DNA of 64,000 nucleotides from an uncultured Spartobacteria bacterium (GTDB lineage: Bacteria > Verrucomicrobiota > Verrucomicrobiia > Chthoniobacterales > Terrimicrobiaceae), in assembly GCA_937960895.1 (NCBI GenBank), contig CALCJD010000001.1, forward strand, positions 23,345 through 87,344. Reading direction: 5' to 3'. Positions within the stretch are counted from its first letter, which is position 1. Every line of letters begins with the position of its first letter. Of the stretch, positions 8,915 through 17,824 are shown in pieces. The position numbers and the translations under genes were made by a program. The notes under the pieces are model-generated. The model was not told the origin of the DNA. It saw only the letters and a program-made list of their open reading frames with translations, and made no database searches.

Positions 8915-10273
8915 TCAGGAATCGGACCGGGCGCTTGTTCCGGGCGGGCGATACCAGGGGCCGAGCAGTTCGCGCAGGGTGAAGGGACGATTTTCCTTGA
9001 TGGATCGCCACAGCCCCTCCCCCACTCCCACCGCCAGTGCTCCCGCATAGCTGTCCGCCACAAGTCCCAGCCGGCGACTGTGTTCGCTGACGCCGGTAAA
9101 AAGGTCTCTTTGGATCACGGGATCACTTCCGCCGTGCCCGCCCCTGGGACGCGGAATCTTCACCGTTCGCGGCTCGCCAAAAAGCGGGAGGATCCGGATG
9201 GTGTCCTCGGTCTCCTCCGCCTGGGTGCGGCCCGTGGGATCCGGATGAATCCGACGCTCGGCTTCAATCCGTCCCGCCGTGCCATTGATGGCCAGGCGGT
9301 ATCCCTCGTAGGGCGCGGAAAAGTTGCACGAGTAGGTCGCGGAGGCGCCCCCATGAAACGCAATCACCGCGGAATAGGTGTCCTCAATGTCGATCTCCGC
9401 GTCGTAAATATACGCATCCCCGGGATACTGCGCCTTGTACGGGAGCTGGAGCGCGTCCCAGCCGGTGTTTGGCCGGCCCGCCGCAGGATCCAGCCGGCGC
9501 CGGTAATGCTTGGCAAAATACGGACACCGCTCGCGCACCTCCGTCAATGTGAGCGCCCGATCCGCCCCCCGGGCGGGATTGTGCGCCCCCTCCGGCCCGA
9601 AATAGTTGAGCGCGCCAAACCCGAAGACCGTTTCCGGAGGCGCCCCCAGCAGCCAGCTCAGGATGTCAAAATGATGCACCCCCTTGTGAACGCTCAGGCC
9701 GCCCGACTTCGCGCGCTCCCGGTTCCAACGGTAAAAATAGCTCGGACCGTGAAACGTATCGAGGTTGTAGACGTATTCGACATTGGTGATCCGTCCGATC
9801 TCCCCTCGCAGAACCGCCTCCTTCACCGCCCCCAACTGCGGATTGTACCGCCCGTTGTGCGCCACGACAAGACGGCCCCGGCTGTTTTTTTCCGCCTCCA
9901 GGACATTCCTCATCTGCGCACAGGAAATCACCGCCGGCTTCTCCGCGATCACCCGCAGTCCCGCCCGGAGTCCGGCCACAATATGCTCCTCGTGCGTATG
10001 ATCCGGACCCGCCACCAGCAGCGTGTCCGGCCGGGTTTCCTCGATGAAACGCTCCACCCCCCCGGCGGCGTCAAAAAAGGGAATGTCCAGTCCAAGCCGC
10101 TCGTTGAAAGCCCGCACCCGGTCCCCGTCGATGTCCAGAATTCCCACCACCTCGGATTCCGCGCTGAAATCGTTCGCCCCCGGACCGGTGGCCCGCCCCA
10201 ACAGGGGCAGCAAAAAATGATACAACGCTCTGACACTGAGCCCGCAAAGCGCGTAGCGCGTTCGTCTGATCAT
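8915..10273 (-). CDS. Gfo/Idh/MocA family oxidoreductase
   Basis: The 452-residue NAD(P)-dependent dehydrogenase probably acts on a sugar or sugar derivative. The N-terminal Rossmann part starts MIRRTRYALCGLSVRALY and includes VVGILDIDGDR. EKPAVIS is the family's EKP motif with the catalytic-site lysine, and SVHKGVHHFDIL corresponds to the conserved GxxxDxxxH region. Homologues of this type occur in plant- or mucin-glycan gene sets of Verrucomicrobia. It shares a 67-bp divergent intergenic region with a secreted protein gene. Its own promoter (TTGAAA, 17, TAGTAA) ends 9 bases before the ATG, with no Shine-Dalgarno. The substrate is unknown. Confidence 0.85.
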   Translation of the reverse strand: MIRRTRYALCGLSVRALYHFLLPLLGRATGPGANDFSAESEVVGILDIDGDRVRAFNERLGLDIPFFDAAGGVERFIEETRPDTLLVAGPDHTHEEHIVAGLRAGLRVIAEKPAVISCAQMRNVLEAEKNSRGRLVVAHNGRYNPQLGAVKEAVLRGEIGRITNVEYVYNLDTFHGPSYFYRWNRERAKSGGLSVHKGVHHFDILSWLLGAPPETVFGFGALNYFGPEGAHNPARGADRALTLTEVRERCPYFAKHYRRRLDPAAGRPNTGWDALQLPYKAQYPGDAYIYDAEIDIEDTYSAVIAFHGGASATYSCNFSAPYEGYRLAINGTAGRIEAERRIHPDPTGRTQAEETEDTIRILPLFGEPRTVKIPRPRGGHGGSDPVIQRDLFTGVSEHSRRLGLVADSYAGALAVGVGEGLWRSIKENRPFTLRELLGPWYRPPGTSARSDS

Positions 10274-10282
10274 GACAGCATT

Positions 10283-10311
10283 TTACTAAAGGAGGAAGTT
10301 GACGCTTTCAA
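10283..10311 (-). promoter_or_regulatory. Promoter of the Gfo/Idh/MocA gene
   Basis: On the minus strand, TTGAAA (10311-10306), a 17-base spacer and TAGTAA (10288-10283) precede the ATG at 10273 by 9 bases. It overlaps the divergent promoter at 10299-10328. Confidence 0.55.
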
Positions 10312-10328
10312 TGGCAAACTGCTATATA
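10299..10328 (+). promoter_or_regulatory. Promoter of the secreted protein gene at 10341
   Basis: TTGACG (10299-10304), an 18-base spacer and TATATA (10323-10328) are a close sigma70 match. The -10 lies inside GCTATATATC, a motif repeated elsewhere in the region. The ATG is 12 bases downstream and lacks a Shine-Dalgarno. Confidence 0.6.
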
Positions 10329-10340
10329 TCTTCATGCCTC

Positions 10341-11120
10341 ATGAAAACCATTCCCCGGCGCCTCCTGTGCTGTGCAATCGTCCTCCTCGGATTCGGCCCT
10401 GTTGGAAATGGGGACGGCGCCGTGCCGGCGGATCTGCAGGCCGGCGGGTTGGTGCTTCATGAGGGCGTTTCCGACCGGGAGACCCCGCCCACTCCCGTCC
10501 GGTTTCGCTTTGAGATCACCCTGTATGTCCAGCCCCTGGCCGACGGCCCGGTCGAAATCCTCGCGAGTCCATTTGCGGCCACCGACGATTCCGCACGTTC
10601 CCACTTCCAGATTTCCGGGGACATCATCCGGGTGAAGGACGGCCAAACCATCGCTTCGATCCTCACCGCGGACCCCGAAACCAAAACCGAGGTCGAGCTG
10701 AAAGCGGGCACGCTGTACCGCATCCAGCTGGCCAGCCTGGTCGACGGCGTTCCCGGCGACAAAACCGCCAGCATCCTTCTTCCGGAAGGTCTGGCTGCGG
10801 CCATCCTCGCTTCCTTTGAGAAACCGGCCTGGGTGGAGGGAATCAACGGCTTCCTCTGGGTTCCCGCCGGCAGCCGGGAGATTCCCTGTGTGGGGGCCCC
10901 CCGCGTGAGTCTCATCAGCCCCGACGGCGTGCGAACCGACATCAGCACGCCCAATGCCGGGGCGGAGGACGCCAAGGCGCTCCCGGTGCGGCCCGACGAA
11001 ACCGGACAGATCTGGAAGGTTGGCAATCAGACCCGCGGCCTGGTCGGCTTCGGCGGCAACATCCCTCCCTGGATCAATCTGAACGGTCGGAATCTCCTGC
11101 TGCCCGCCGGCGCCCGCTAG
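10341..11120 (+). CDS. Secreted hypothetical protein
   Basis: The 259-residue protein has a clear signal peptide (KTIPRRLLCCAIVLLGFGPV). Its mature part is predicted soluble, with several beta-rich segments such as FRFEITLYVQPLADGPVEI and TLYRIQLASLVDG. I do not recognise the family. The ATG at 10341 starts the signal peptide; an in-frame TTG at 10299 lies inside the promoter and is rejected. It is divergent from one Gfo/Idh/MocA gene and convergent with another, so a role in the same glycan programme is a guess from location only. Confidence 0.65.
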   Translation: MKTIPRRLLCCAIVLLGFGPVGNGDGAVPADLQAGGLVLHEGVSDRETPPTPVRFRFEITLYVQPLADGPVEILASPFAATDDSARSHFQISGDIIRVKDGQTIASILTADPETKTEVELKAGTLYRIQLASLVDGVPGDKTASILLPEGLAAAILASFEKPAWVEGINGFLWVPAGSREIPCVGAPRVSLISPDGVRTDISTPNAGAEDAKALPVRPDETGQIWKVGNQTRGLVGFGGNIPPWINLNGRNLLLPAGAR

Positions 11121-11131
11121 CGAAACGCCTC

Positions 11132-12298
11132 TCAGGGAGCGAAGGACTCGAGAACGAGCGGCGGCAGCTCCGCGCCGTTCACCCATTCCCCCACCCGCGC
11201 CCAGGACAGGCCCTCCTCCACCGGGGAACGCGGATGGGTGCAGAAGGCCCGCAGGTAGCGGTCCAACCCGTCCACCCGCACCGCGCCATTTTCGACCTCC
11301 TGATGCGGAATGTCGCCGATGCCCCCGGAGGCCAGGGCGGCGTTGGTCAGCACGGTGAATCCTTTGACATCCTCCAGGGTGCTCGGCACGACGTCGTCGC
11401 GAAGCAGCGCCCGGTAAAGGTCGACATGGCTGTCCTCCATCGTCATCGCGGGAAATTCCACGCCCTCCAGGGAGGCGGTCACCCGATTCCCCTCAAAGAA
11501 AATGCCTCCCCGTTCGGTCAGGATGTGCAGGGTGTGCGGAACAACGGAATCCATGCAGTGGGCCAGCGCCGCGTGCAGCGAAACGCCGCCGAGATCCGCC
11601 TCAATCCAGGCGAAATCGTAGGATTCGATCCGGCGCGCCCGACCCAAAAATCCGCGGACCCGTCGCGGAGAGGCAAACCCCTGACGGGACGGCGAGGCGA
11701 AATACAGGGCGTTGTGCAGCAGGTGGGCCAGGGCGTTGGTCGCAGGACCGTCAAAAACCGGGCGGCCGTTCTGCACAAGCCGGCCGGCCCATGAAGCCCG
11801 CGCATAATAAACGGCGGTGCGCGGCGCCCCCGCCATCACCCGGATGCTCTGCAGGCGTCCGGCCCGACCGCTGACCAGCAACTCCTTCACCTTTTGCACC
11901 GCCGCATCATGGACCAACTGAAAGCCCACGCGAACGCGGCGGGATTCATCCCGGGCAATCAGGCCCTCAAGTTGCGAAACGGTGGGCACGGCGGGCTTTT
12001 CGAGAAGAATTCTCTGCGCGCCGGCGGCCAGGGCGTCGCACAGCATTTCCTCATGCCAGGGAATCGGCGTGGAAATCACCACCACGTCAAGATTCCGGAC
12101 CTCCTGAAGCAGGCGCCGGTGGTCGTCGAACCAGGACACGTTCCGTCCGGCCAGTTCTTCACGCAGGCCGGTCAGCGGTGCGGGATCCGCGACCGCCACC
12201 AGCTCCAACACGTCCTGCGCCTCCAGATTGCGGATGGTCTCCAGATGTTTCGCTCCAAATCCGCCCACCCCAATCAACGCCACACGTTTTTTACTCAT
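11132..12298 (-). CDS. Gfo/Idh/MocA family oxidoreductase (second, divergent type)
   Basis: The 388-residue protein has an N-terminal nucleotide fold MSKKRVALIGVGGFGAKHLE (GxGGFG loop) and the EKP motif in ILLEKPAVPTVSQLEG. The C-terminal half fits the family's substrate domain (FDGPATNALAHLLHNAL carries the conserved histidine region). It is only distantly similar to the dehydrogenase at 8915-10273, so it is not a recent duplicate. The reaction is probably oxidation or reduction of a cyclic polyol or sugar. It lies downstream of the NagA-like gene on the same strand with a 208-base gap. Confidence 0.8.
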   Translation of the reverse strand: MSKKRVALIGVGGFGAKHLETIRNLEAQDVLELVAVADPAPLTGLREELAGRNVSWFDDHRRLLQEVRNLDVVVISTPIPWHEEMLCDALAAGAQRILLEKPAVPTVSQLEGLIARDESRRVRVGFQLVHDAAVQKVKELLVSGRAGRLQSIRVMAGAPRTAVYYARASWAGRLVQNGRPVFDGPATNALAHLLHNALYFASPSRQGFASPRRVRGFLGRARRIESYDFAWIEADLGGVSLHAALAHCMDSVVPHTLHILTERGGIFFEGNRVTASLEGVEFPAMTMEDSHVDLYRALLRDDVVPSTLEDVKGFTVLTNAALASGGIGDIPHQEVENGAVRVDGLDRYLRAFCTHPRSPVEEGLSWARVGEWVNGAELPPLVLESFAP

Positions 12299-12404
12299 AA
12301 AATTTTTTCACAAAGGAGGCCCATCTTAGCACCGGTTTTCCGCCGGTCACGTCCCGTTCCTCCCCTCCGTCGTTTCAAAAATGCAAATCCCGGAGGGACA
12401 GAGG

Positions 12405-12432
12405 GATATATATCTTTGGAATTTGCAAAGAC
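12405..12432. promoter_or_regulatory. GATATATATC element next to a TTTGCAAA palindrome
   Basis: The perfect 10-base palindrome GATATATATC (12405-12414) is followed by TTTGGAATTTGCAAAG. Two GCAAAT half-sites in opposite orientation (near 12383 and 12426) flank it, an operator-like layout. No good -35 box is present. The rest of 12299-12506 holds no gene; a weak stem GGGAC/GTCCC near 12470 with a following T run on the minus strand may end the NagA-like transcript. Confidence 0.35.
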
Positions 12433-12506
12433 CTTCACCCGCCGCCGAAAAAGCGGTCACCGAAAAAGGGACGTCCCAGGTCCCCGTGGTCCGTGCTTCC
12501 CCGGAT

Positions 12507-13730
12507 TCAGACCTCCACCTCCAGCGGCAGGGCGGCCGGCGGGGACGTCTCCTCGGCCGACGGAAGAAGGGAGACGGCTCCCGGCTCGGCGACGCCGGCA
12601 TGCACCGCCTGCCCGATCACCACCCCCTCCTTCCAATGCGCCAGGACAAAACTGGCCTCCTCCCCCTCCGCGATTTCCGGCAGAACCAGTCCGACGGCGC
12701 GGGCCGGCACGCGGCTGCATTGATCCCAGGCCTCCGGAAAGGAGAAGCCGGCCTCCCGGACCAGAAACTCCACCGAGCGGTTTTGCTGAAACCAGCCTCC
12801 GGCCAGCACCTCCGCATTGGAGGCAAGATGAACCCGTCCCGACGGCGTCACCCGCACCCGCCGGCCGCCCGCGATCTGATACACCCCGGCGCCCAGCCCC
12901 GAACAGCCGCTGGCATCGGAAACCGGCAGACATTTTTCCCGTCCCTTGCACTTCATGGCCGTGCGCACCACGGAACCCGGCAGGTGAAAACCATCGCAGA
13001 TCAGGCCCAGGGCCAGCTCGTCGCGATCGAGGAAGGTCCAAAACGGATTTTCAAAGCGGTGGATTTGTGAGGCCGCTCCGTTGCCAAAATGCGTGACCAT
13101 GCGGGCCCCGGCCCGGATGGCCGCGTCCACCACCTCGTCGGAAGGACAGCAATGCCCCAACGTCACCATCTTCCCCGCCGCCACCGCCTGCTCGATGAAC
13201 TTCAATCCCCCCGGTTCCTCGGGGGCGACATTGACCAGACGGATGCGTCCGCCGGTGCGGTCGTCCAGCTCCTTCAGACGGTCCCAGTTCGGCCGCTCAA
13301 TCCAGGCCGGGGCGTGCGCCCCCCGCCAGCCCTCGCGCGGGGAAACAAACACCCCCTCGTGGAAAATGCCGAAAAACAGACGCGCCAGGTCGGCGTCCCG
13401 TTCCAGAACGCCGCCCAAAAAATCCGCCACCCGGTCGAGTTCACTCCGCTCCTGGGTGACCAGGGTGAGCAGGCAGCGTCCCACGCCGTTCCTCCGCAAA
13501 TAGGCCGCGATCTCCCTCAGCTTCTCCAGACCGAGACGGGGAATGTCCCCGTAATACGCGCCCAGCGCTCCGTTGTGCTGAAGGTCCACCAGAACCGGCA
13601 GAAAATAGGGCAAATCCTCCGCCGGGCCCCCCGCAGCAAGGTCCCGAACCCGATGGATGCGCGATCCGCGCACCTCGACCTCCACCACCCGTTCGTCCGG
13701 CAGGCGGCCTTGATAAAATGCAGAAGACAC
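12507..13730 (-). CDS. NagA-like amidohydrolase (N-acetylhexosamine-6-phosphate deacetylase type)
   Basis: This 407-residue metal-dependent deacetylase removes acetate from an acetylated amino sugar or relative. NagA-type landmarks are in order: FFGIFHEGVFVSPREG (metal-binding Glu, but HEG rather than the usual HLEGP), TLGHCCPSDE, MVTHFGNGA, LICDGFHLP and the catalytic Asp in LPVSDASG. The variant motif suggests a branch apart from classical NagA. The GTG at 13730 puts the first beta strand at residue 4; a TTG at 13769 is the alternative. A promoter (TTGCCA, 17, TATAGC) lies at 13856-13884. Neighbouring dehydrogenases, sulfatase and regulators point to use of sulfated or acetylated host or algal glycans (inference). 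Confidence 0.8.
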   Translation of the reverse strand: MSSAFYQGRLPDERVVEVEVRGSRIHRVRDLAAGGPAEDLPYFLPVLVDLQHNGALGAYYGDIPRLGLEKLREIAAYLRRNGVGRCLLTLVTQERSELDRVADFLGGVLERDADLARLFFGIFHEGVFVSPREGWRGAHAPAWIERPNWDRLKELDDRTGGRIRLVNVAPEEPGGLKFIEQAVAAGKMVTLGHCCPSDEVVDAAIRAGARMVTHFGNGAASQIHRFENPFWTFLDRDELALGLICDGFHLPGSVVRTAMKCKGREKCLPVSDASGCSGLGAGVYQIAGGRRVRVTPSGRVHLASNAEVLAGGWFQQNRSVEFLVREAGFSFPEAWDQCSRVPARAVGLVLPEIAEGEEASFVLAHWKEGVVIGQAVHAGVAEPGAVSLLPSAEETSPPAALPLEVEV

Positions 13731-13855
13731 TGGAATTGTTTGATGATTTTCGAAATCCGCGGCTCCCAAGGCGCGCGCCCGGGCCCGATGCGACCCCTCC
13801 CCAAAAAAAAGCGCCTCCGGTTCGGATTCTCGTGCAGGGAGAATAGTTCAATAAA

Positions 13856-13884
13856 GCTATATATCAGATAAGCCGAACTGGCAA
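13856..13884 (-). promoter_or_regulatory. Promoter and GATATATAGC element upstream of the NagA-like gene
   Basis: On the minus strand, TTGCCA (13884-13879), 17 bases and TATAGC (13861-13856) form a possible promoter. Plus-strand GCTATATATC (13856-13865) is identical to 10321-10330. Confidence 0.45.
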
Positions 13885-13913
13885 GCCTTCATTCCGGCCT
13901 CCCGGCAAAAAAT

Positions 13914-13932
13914 CGCCCCCGGGGGAGGGGCG
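13914..13932 (-). terminator. Terminator of the second PEP-CTERM gene
   Basis: CGCCCC (13914-13919) pairs with GGGGCG (13927-13932), followed on the minus strand by GATTTTTTGCC. It lies 12 bases after the stop at 13944. Confidence 0.65.
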
Positions 13933-13943
13933 CCGCGCGGAAT

Positions 13944-16220
13944 TCAGGAACGGCGCCGCCTGGCCGACAGCGAAGCCGCCAGGCCCGCCGCCAGAAGTCC
14001 CACGGTCGAGGGTTCGGGCACGGCGGCGTAGCTGAGCACCAGGTCATTGCCCACCTGGGCGAGGGACCACACGCCCTGCCAGGACGGAGCGCTCGTGAAG
14101 CCGTCCGTGAGAATGTTCCAGCTGCTCGCCTCGAAACCGGTGATCCCGGAGGTGGTTGTCAGAATGACCCACGACCGCTCGGTTTCCGCAAAATTGGCGA
14201 CATCGCCGGCGAGGTTGGCGGCGGTCAGCGAACGAAGATCGAGCTGGTAACTTCCACCCGCATCAAGCGTCAGCGCGCCCAGAATGGAGATCTGGTCAAA
14301 ATCGACGCCCGCCGTCAGGCCCATGAAGTTGTTGGTTTCCCAGACATAGGTGAAGGAATTCCAGGACTGGCTCACCCCGAAGACCTGCACTCCCGGGCTG
14401 TTGCCCGGGGACAGGGTGTCGCCCAGATCATCGAGGAGGAGCGCCGCATTGATCGTGCCGGTTCCCGAAAGCACCGCACGGCTGTCATTGCCGCTCCCGT
14501 TGAGGACGATCGCGCCCGTGCGGACCGTCGCGCTGTTGTAGCGGAATTCACCTCCGCCTTGGACCGTGACCACGCTCGAGTTGCTGATAGTGCCCTGGAT
14601 GACGAGGGTTCCGGCGTTGACCGTGGTCGCGCCCGTGTAGGTGTTCGCTCCGGAAAGGATCCACTTTCCCGTGCCGTTCTTGGTGACGGAGAGTTGCCCG
14701 GTGCCATTGTTCGCCAGGGCAAACGCCATGGAATTGTCATCCTGGTTGGCGCCGGTGAGGTTCAGCGTGCGGCTCTGATTGCTGCTGCTGTGGGAAAGGC
14801 CGCCGGAATTCGTGAAGTGAATGGCCCCGCTGCCCGAGGCATCGACGGTCGCCACCGCTCCGGCGGAGCCGGAAATCCGGAATGAGCGGTCCGTGCTGTC
14901 TCCGGCGCCAATGTAGCGGAGCGTGGTTCCGTCGCCGAGCAGGAGATTGCCTCCATCGCCGGAAGAGGCCCCAATGCTGCTGGCCAGCCCGCCATCGGCC
15001 AGCTTGACCACTTCGAGGACGGATCCGACCCCCTGCACCCGGGTGGCTCCCGTGTAGGAATTCGCCATATTGGACAGCGTGGTGATCCCGGAATTGGTGA
15101 TATCCACAATCCGATTGCCGCCGGACTGACTGATCATGCCGGAGATCCCGAGATCATGGGATCCCGCGACGACCAGGTTGCCTCCCATGATGATGTTGTT
15201 GGCAATGCCATCGGCCCCGCCGAGATCCGTCAAAGCGGCCAGCGTGGCTCCGCCCGTCACCGTCACATCCCCGGTTCCCAACGCTTTTCCATGTCCGATC
15301 ACCACGGTTCCCGACCCCAAGGTGAAACCTCCACTGAGATTGGCCCCCGCTTCGCCGGAAATCACCAGGGTTCCCCCTCCGATTTTGCGAAGGGACTTGC
15401 CTGCCGCATTCGCGTCCAGCGAGCCCACCTTCAACACACCGGCCATGACATTCACCGTGCTCTGGCTGGCCGCCGTCACCCGCAACACCCCGCTGCCAAA
15501 GTCCAGATCGTTGGAGCCCACAAAAGCGAGCGTACCCCCCAAATCGATGTCATTGTTATCGGCGAGGGAGATGGCCGCACCGCTTGTATTGTCGATGGTT
15601 GCCGCGGACACCAGCACCAGGCGGCCCGAGCTGATGGCATTGGCGCTGTTGATGTGCAGCGCCGTCCGGTTGTTGCCCTCCACAATGGTGTTTCCGGCGT
15701 AGGAGTTGGATCCGCTGAGAATCACCGTTCCGGTCGGAGTAGGCGCTTCGATCCTCAGCGCCCCGAGGGCATTCAGGCTGGAAATGTTCCCCGTGATGGC
15801 CAGGGTTCCGCCGGCCACCTGGGTCACGCTCATGGTCGAACCCGCAGCCCCGCCGAGCACAACGTCCGCTCCGATGACATTCAGTCCGGAGGTGTTTCCG
15901 CTATAGATCGCCGAGGCCGCTCCCACGCCCACACTGTTCACGGTGAGACTTCCTCCCCCTCCGGTCAGCTGATACCCGCTGCTGTCCGGCTCCGAAAAAG
16001 TCAGCGAATTGATGGTGATGTCGGCCGAAAGTTCGGGCTGCATCCCGACCGGTCCGAAAAAGACCGCGGTGTCCGCCGCCCCGGGCAACCCATCACTCCA
16101 ATTGGCGGCGTCGTTGAAATCCGTGCCGGCATTGGTCCAGGTGGTGGACGCGGCGCGGACGGATGCGGTTGTCGCCAGGCTCAACGCGATCAGCAAGGGG
16201 GAAAGGTTCGTGAGTTTCAT
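13944..16220 (-). CDS. Large PEP-CTERM protein with autotransporter-associated beta-strand repeats
   Basis: This 758-residue secreted protein starts MKLTNLSPLLIALSLATTAS (signal peptide). It has many degenerate beta-helix repeats, among them GSNSYAGNTIVEGNN and SGANTYTGATTVNAGTLVI, and ends VPEPSTVGLLAAGLAASLS then ARRRRS, a PEP-CTERM signal. It is the same architecture as the protein at 5551-7035 but longer. It is likely a surface or matrix protein. The ATG at 16220 starts the signal peptide. Upstream there is no Shine-Dalgarno; a CCCTCCTC tract sits there instead. A good promoter (TTGACG, 18, TATAGT) is shared in a divergent region with the sulfatase. Confidence 0.85.
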   Translation of the reverse strand: MKLTNLSPLLIALSLATTASVRAASTTWTNAGTDFNDAANWSDGLPGAADTAVFFGPVGMQPELSADITINSLTFSEPDSSGYQLTGGGGSLTVNSVGVGAASAIYSGNTSGLNVIGADVVLGGAAGSTMSVTQVAGGTLAITGNISSLNALGALRIEAPTPTGTVILSGSNSYAGNTIVEGNNRTALHINSANAISSGRLVLVSAATIDNTSGAAISLADNNDIDLGGTLAFVGSNDLDFGSGVLRVTAASQSTVNVMAGVLKVGSLDANAAGKSLRKIGGGTLVISGEAGANLSGGFTLGSGTVVIGHGKALGTGDVTVTGGATLAALTDLGGADGIANNIIMGGNLVVAGSHDLGISGMISQSGGNRIVDITNSGITTLSNMANSYTGATRVQGVGSVLEVVKLADGGLASSIGASSGDGGNLLLGDGTTLRYIGAGDSTDRSFRISGSAGAVATVDASGSGAIHFTNSGGLSHSSSNQSRTLNLTGANQDDNSMAFALANNGTGQLSVTKNGTGKWILSGANTYTGATTVNAGTLVIQGTISNSSVVTVQGGGEFRYNSATVRTGAIVLNGSGNDSRAVLSGTGTINAALLLDDLGDTLSPGNSPGVQVFGVSQSWNSFTYVWETNNFMGLTAGVDFDQISILGALTLDAGGSYQLDLRSLTAANLAGDVANFAETERSWVILTTTSGITGFEASSWNILTDGFTSAPSWQGVWSLAQVGNDLVLSYAAVPEPSTVGLLAAGLAASLSARRRRS

Positions 16221-16245
16221 AAGAGGAGGGTATAAAGTATAGAGC

Positions 16246-16275
16246 ACTATATCACACAGAGATTTTGGGCGTCAA
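16246..16275 (-). promoter_or_regulatory. Promoter of the large PEP-CTERM gene
   Basis: On the minus strand, TTGACG (16275-16270), an 18-base spacer and TATAGT (16251-16246). The -10 is part of GTGATATAGTG, another relative of the recurring AT-rich motif. The start codon is 25 bases downstream. Confidence 0.6.
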
Positions 16276-16356
16276 TGTCTTTCTGCCCCGGCCGACCCCA
16301 CTTTCGAAAAAGATGTTTTCCCGGAAGATCTTCCGAATGTTCCCGTCCCAAACCTC

Positions 16357-16385
16357 TTGCCCAACACGGTCATATCCTCTATATG
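16357..16385 (+). promoter_or_regulatory. Promoter of the sulfatase gene
   Basis: TTGCCC (16357-16362), 17 bases, TATATG (16380-16385). Only 8 bases separate the -10 from the ATG at 16394, so the transcript would be essentially leaderless. Confidence 0.55.
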
Positions 16386-16393
16386 ACACGCCC

Positions 16394-17737
16394 ATGGCCC
16401 GGCCGAATGTCATTTACGTCTTTGCAGATCAATGGAGGGGCCAGGCGACCGGCTATGCCGGAGATCCCAACGTGCGCACGCCGCATCTCGATGCGCTGGA
16501 GAAGGAGAGCGTCAATTTCCACGAGGCGGTGTCCGGCTGTCCGGTGTGCGCTCCCTACCGGGGCAGCCTGATGACAGGGCAATATCCGGTGAACCACGGG
16601 GTGTTTCTCAACGATGTCAGATTGTCCACGCCCTCCGTCAAACTCGCCGAGGTCTTTGCCTCCGGGGGATATGACACCGCCTACATCGGCCTATGGCACT
16701 TGGATGGTTCCGACCGGTCGGCTCCCATTCCTCCGCAGCGCCGTCTGGGTTTCCGGCACTGGCAGGCTTTCGGGTGCCGTCACGATTATCACCATTCCCC
16801 CTATTATGAAGGGGATTCCGAAACGCCCCGGTATTGGGAGGGGTACGACGCCTGGGCCCAAACCGAATCGGCCATTTCGTATTTTTCCAAACGCGGAACC
16901 GACCAACCCTTCCTTCTCATGCTGGCATGGGGCCCTCCGCACACGCATAACATCCCCGCCCCCGAGGAATTCCGCTCCCTTTACGATCCCGCCGCCCTGA
17001 CCCTGCGTCCGAACGTTCCGGCTTCCCACGACGCGATGGCGCGGAAGGCGCTGGCGGCCTATTACTCCCATTGCTCGGCTCTCGACCACGCGGTCGGGCG
17101 GCTCCAGCAGGCCATCCGGGATGCCGGCCTCGAGGAAAACACCATTTTCGTTTTCACCTCGGACCACGGGGACATGCTGGGATCCCAGGGCGAGTTTAAC
17201 AAACAACGGCCGTGGGACGAATCGATCCGGGTTCCCTTCCTCCTGAAATACCCGGGACTGAAAGGATGGCGGCCCGGACGCCTCGACGGTCGCCTTGATG
17301 CTCCGGATGTCATGCCGACGCTGCTGGGCCTGTGCGGACTTCCGATTCCGGAAACCGTGGAGGGAACGGATTTCTCGCCGGCGATCCGTCGGGAGTGCAC
17401 GATGGAAAATCACGACGCCCTGATTTCGTGTCCCCACCCGTTCGGTCAATGGTCCCCACAACAGGGTGGACGGGAATACCGCGGACTGCGCACGCACCGT
17501 TACACCTACGTCCGTGCCTTGGACGGTCCCTGGTATCTTTACGACAACGAGGCCGATCCCTGGCAGATGCACAATCTGGCTGACGACCCCTCCCATGCGG
17601 AACTCCGGGCCGAGCTGGACCCGCGTCTGCAGGCCCGACTCGACCGGATTGGCGACCCGTTCCTTCCGGGGGAAGCCTACGTTCGAAAATGGGGATACAG
17701 CGTCGGAGAAAACGGCGCGGTGCCCTATCAGGGCTAG
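16394..17737 (+). CDS. Type I (formylglycine) sulfatase
   Basis: The 447-residue sulfatase hydrolyses a sulfate ester, most likely on a glycan. It starts MARPNVIYVFADQWRG, with the metal-binding Asp in FADQ. The active-site motif is C52-A-P-Y-R56 in GCPVCAPYRGSLMTGQ, where Cys52 must be converted to formylglycine by a separate maturase not in this window. FVFTSDHGDMLG supplies further metal ligands. No signal peptide follows the chosen ATG. The upstream frame to 16265 is open but overlaps the promoters and is rejected. It sits beside the GntR/LacI regulator and opposite the PEP-CTERM gene. Confidence 0.9.
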   Translation: MARPNVIYVFADQWRGQATGYAGDPNVRTPHLDALEKESVNFHEAVSGCPVCAPYRGSLMTGQYPVNHGVFLNDVRLSTPSVKLAEVFASGGYDTAYIGLWHLDGSDRSAPIPPQRRLGFRHWQAFGCRHDYHHSPYYEGDSETPRYWEGYDAWAQTESAISYFSKRGTDQPFLLMLAWGPPHTHNIPAPEEFRSLYDPAALTLRPNVPASHDAMARKALAAYYSHCSALDHAVGRLQQAIRDAGLEENTIFVFTSDHGDMLGSQGEFNKQRPWDESIRVPFLLKYPGLKGWRPGRLDGRLDAPDVMPTLLGLCGLPIPETVEGTDFSPAIRRECTMENHDALISCPHPFGQWSPQQGGREYRGLRTHRYTYVRALDGPWYLYDNEADPWQMHNLADDPSHAELRAELDPRLQARLDRIGDPFLPGEAYVRKWGYSVGENGAVPYQG

Positions 17738-17824
17738 AAAACGTCGTTTTCCTGCCGATCGCGATTTTTCCGCGCGGAATCCGTCCCCGACAGCGAAGGC
17801 CGGTCCGGGACTACGGGCGGCGGA

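Noticed and set aside
8490..9011. Minus-strand frames covering the tRNA-Leu gene
   Set aside because: They overlap a clear tRNA and the rplU start; not coding.
17737..17751. GAAAACGTCGTTTTC palindrome after the sulfatase stop as a bidirectional terminator
   Set aside because: The stem is only five AT-rich pairs, too weak to call.
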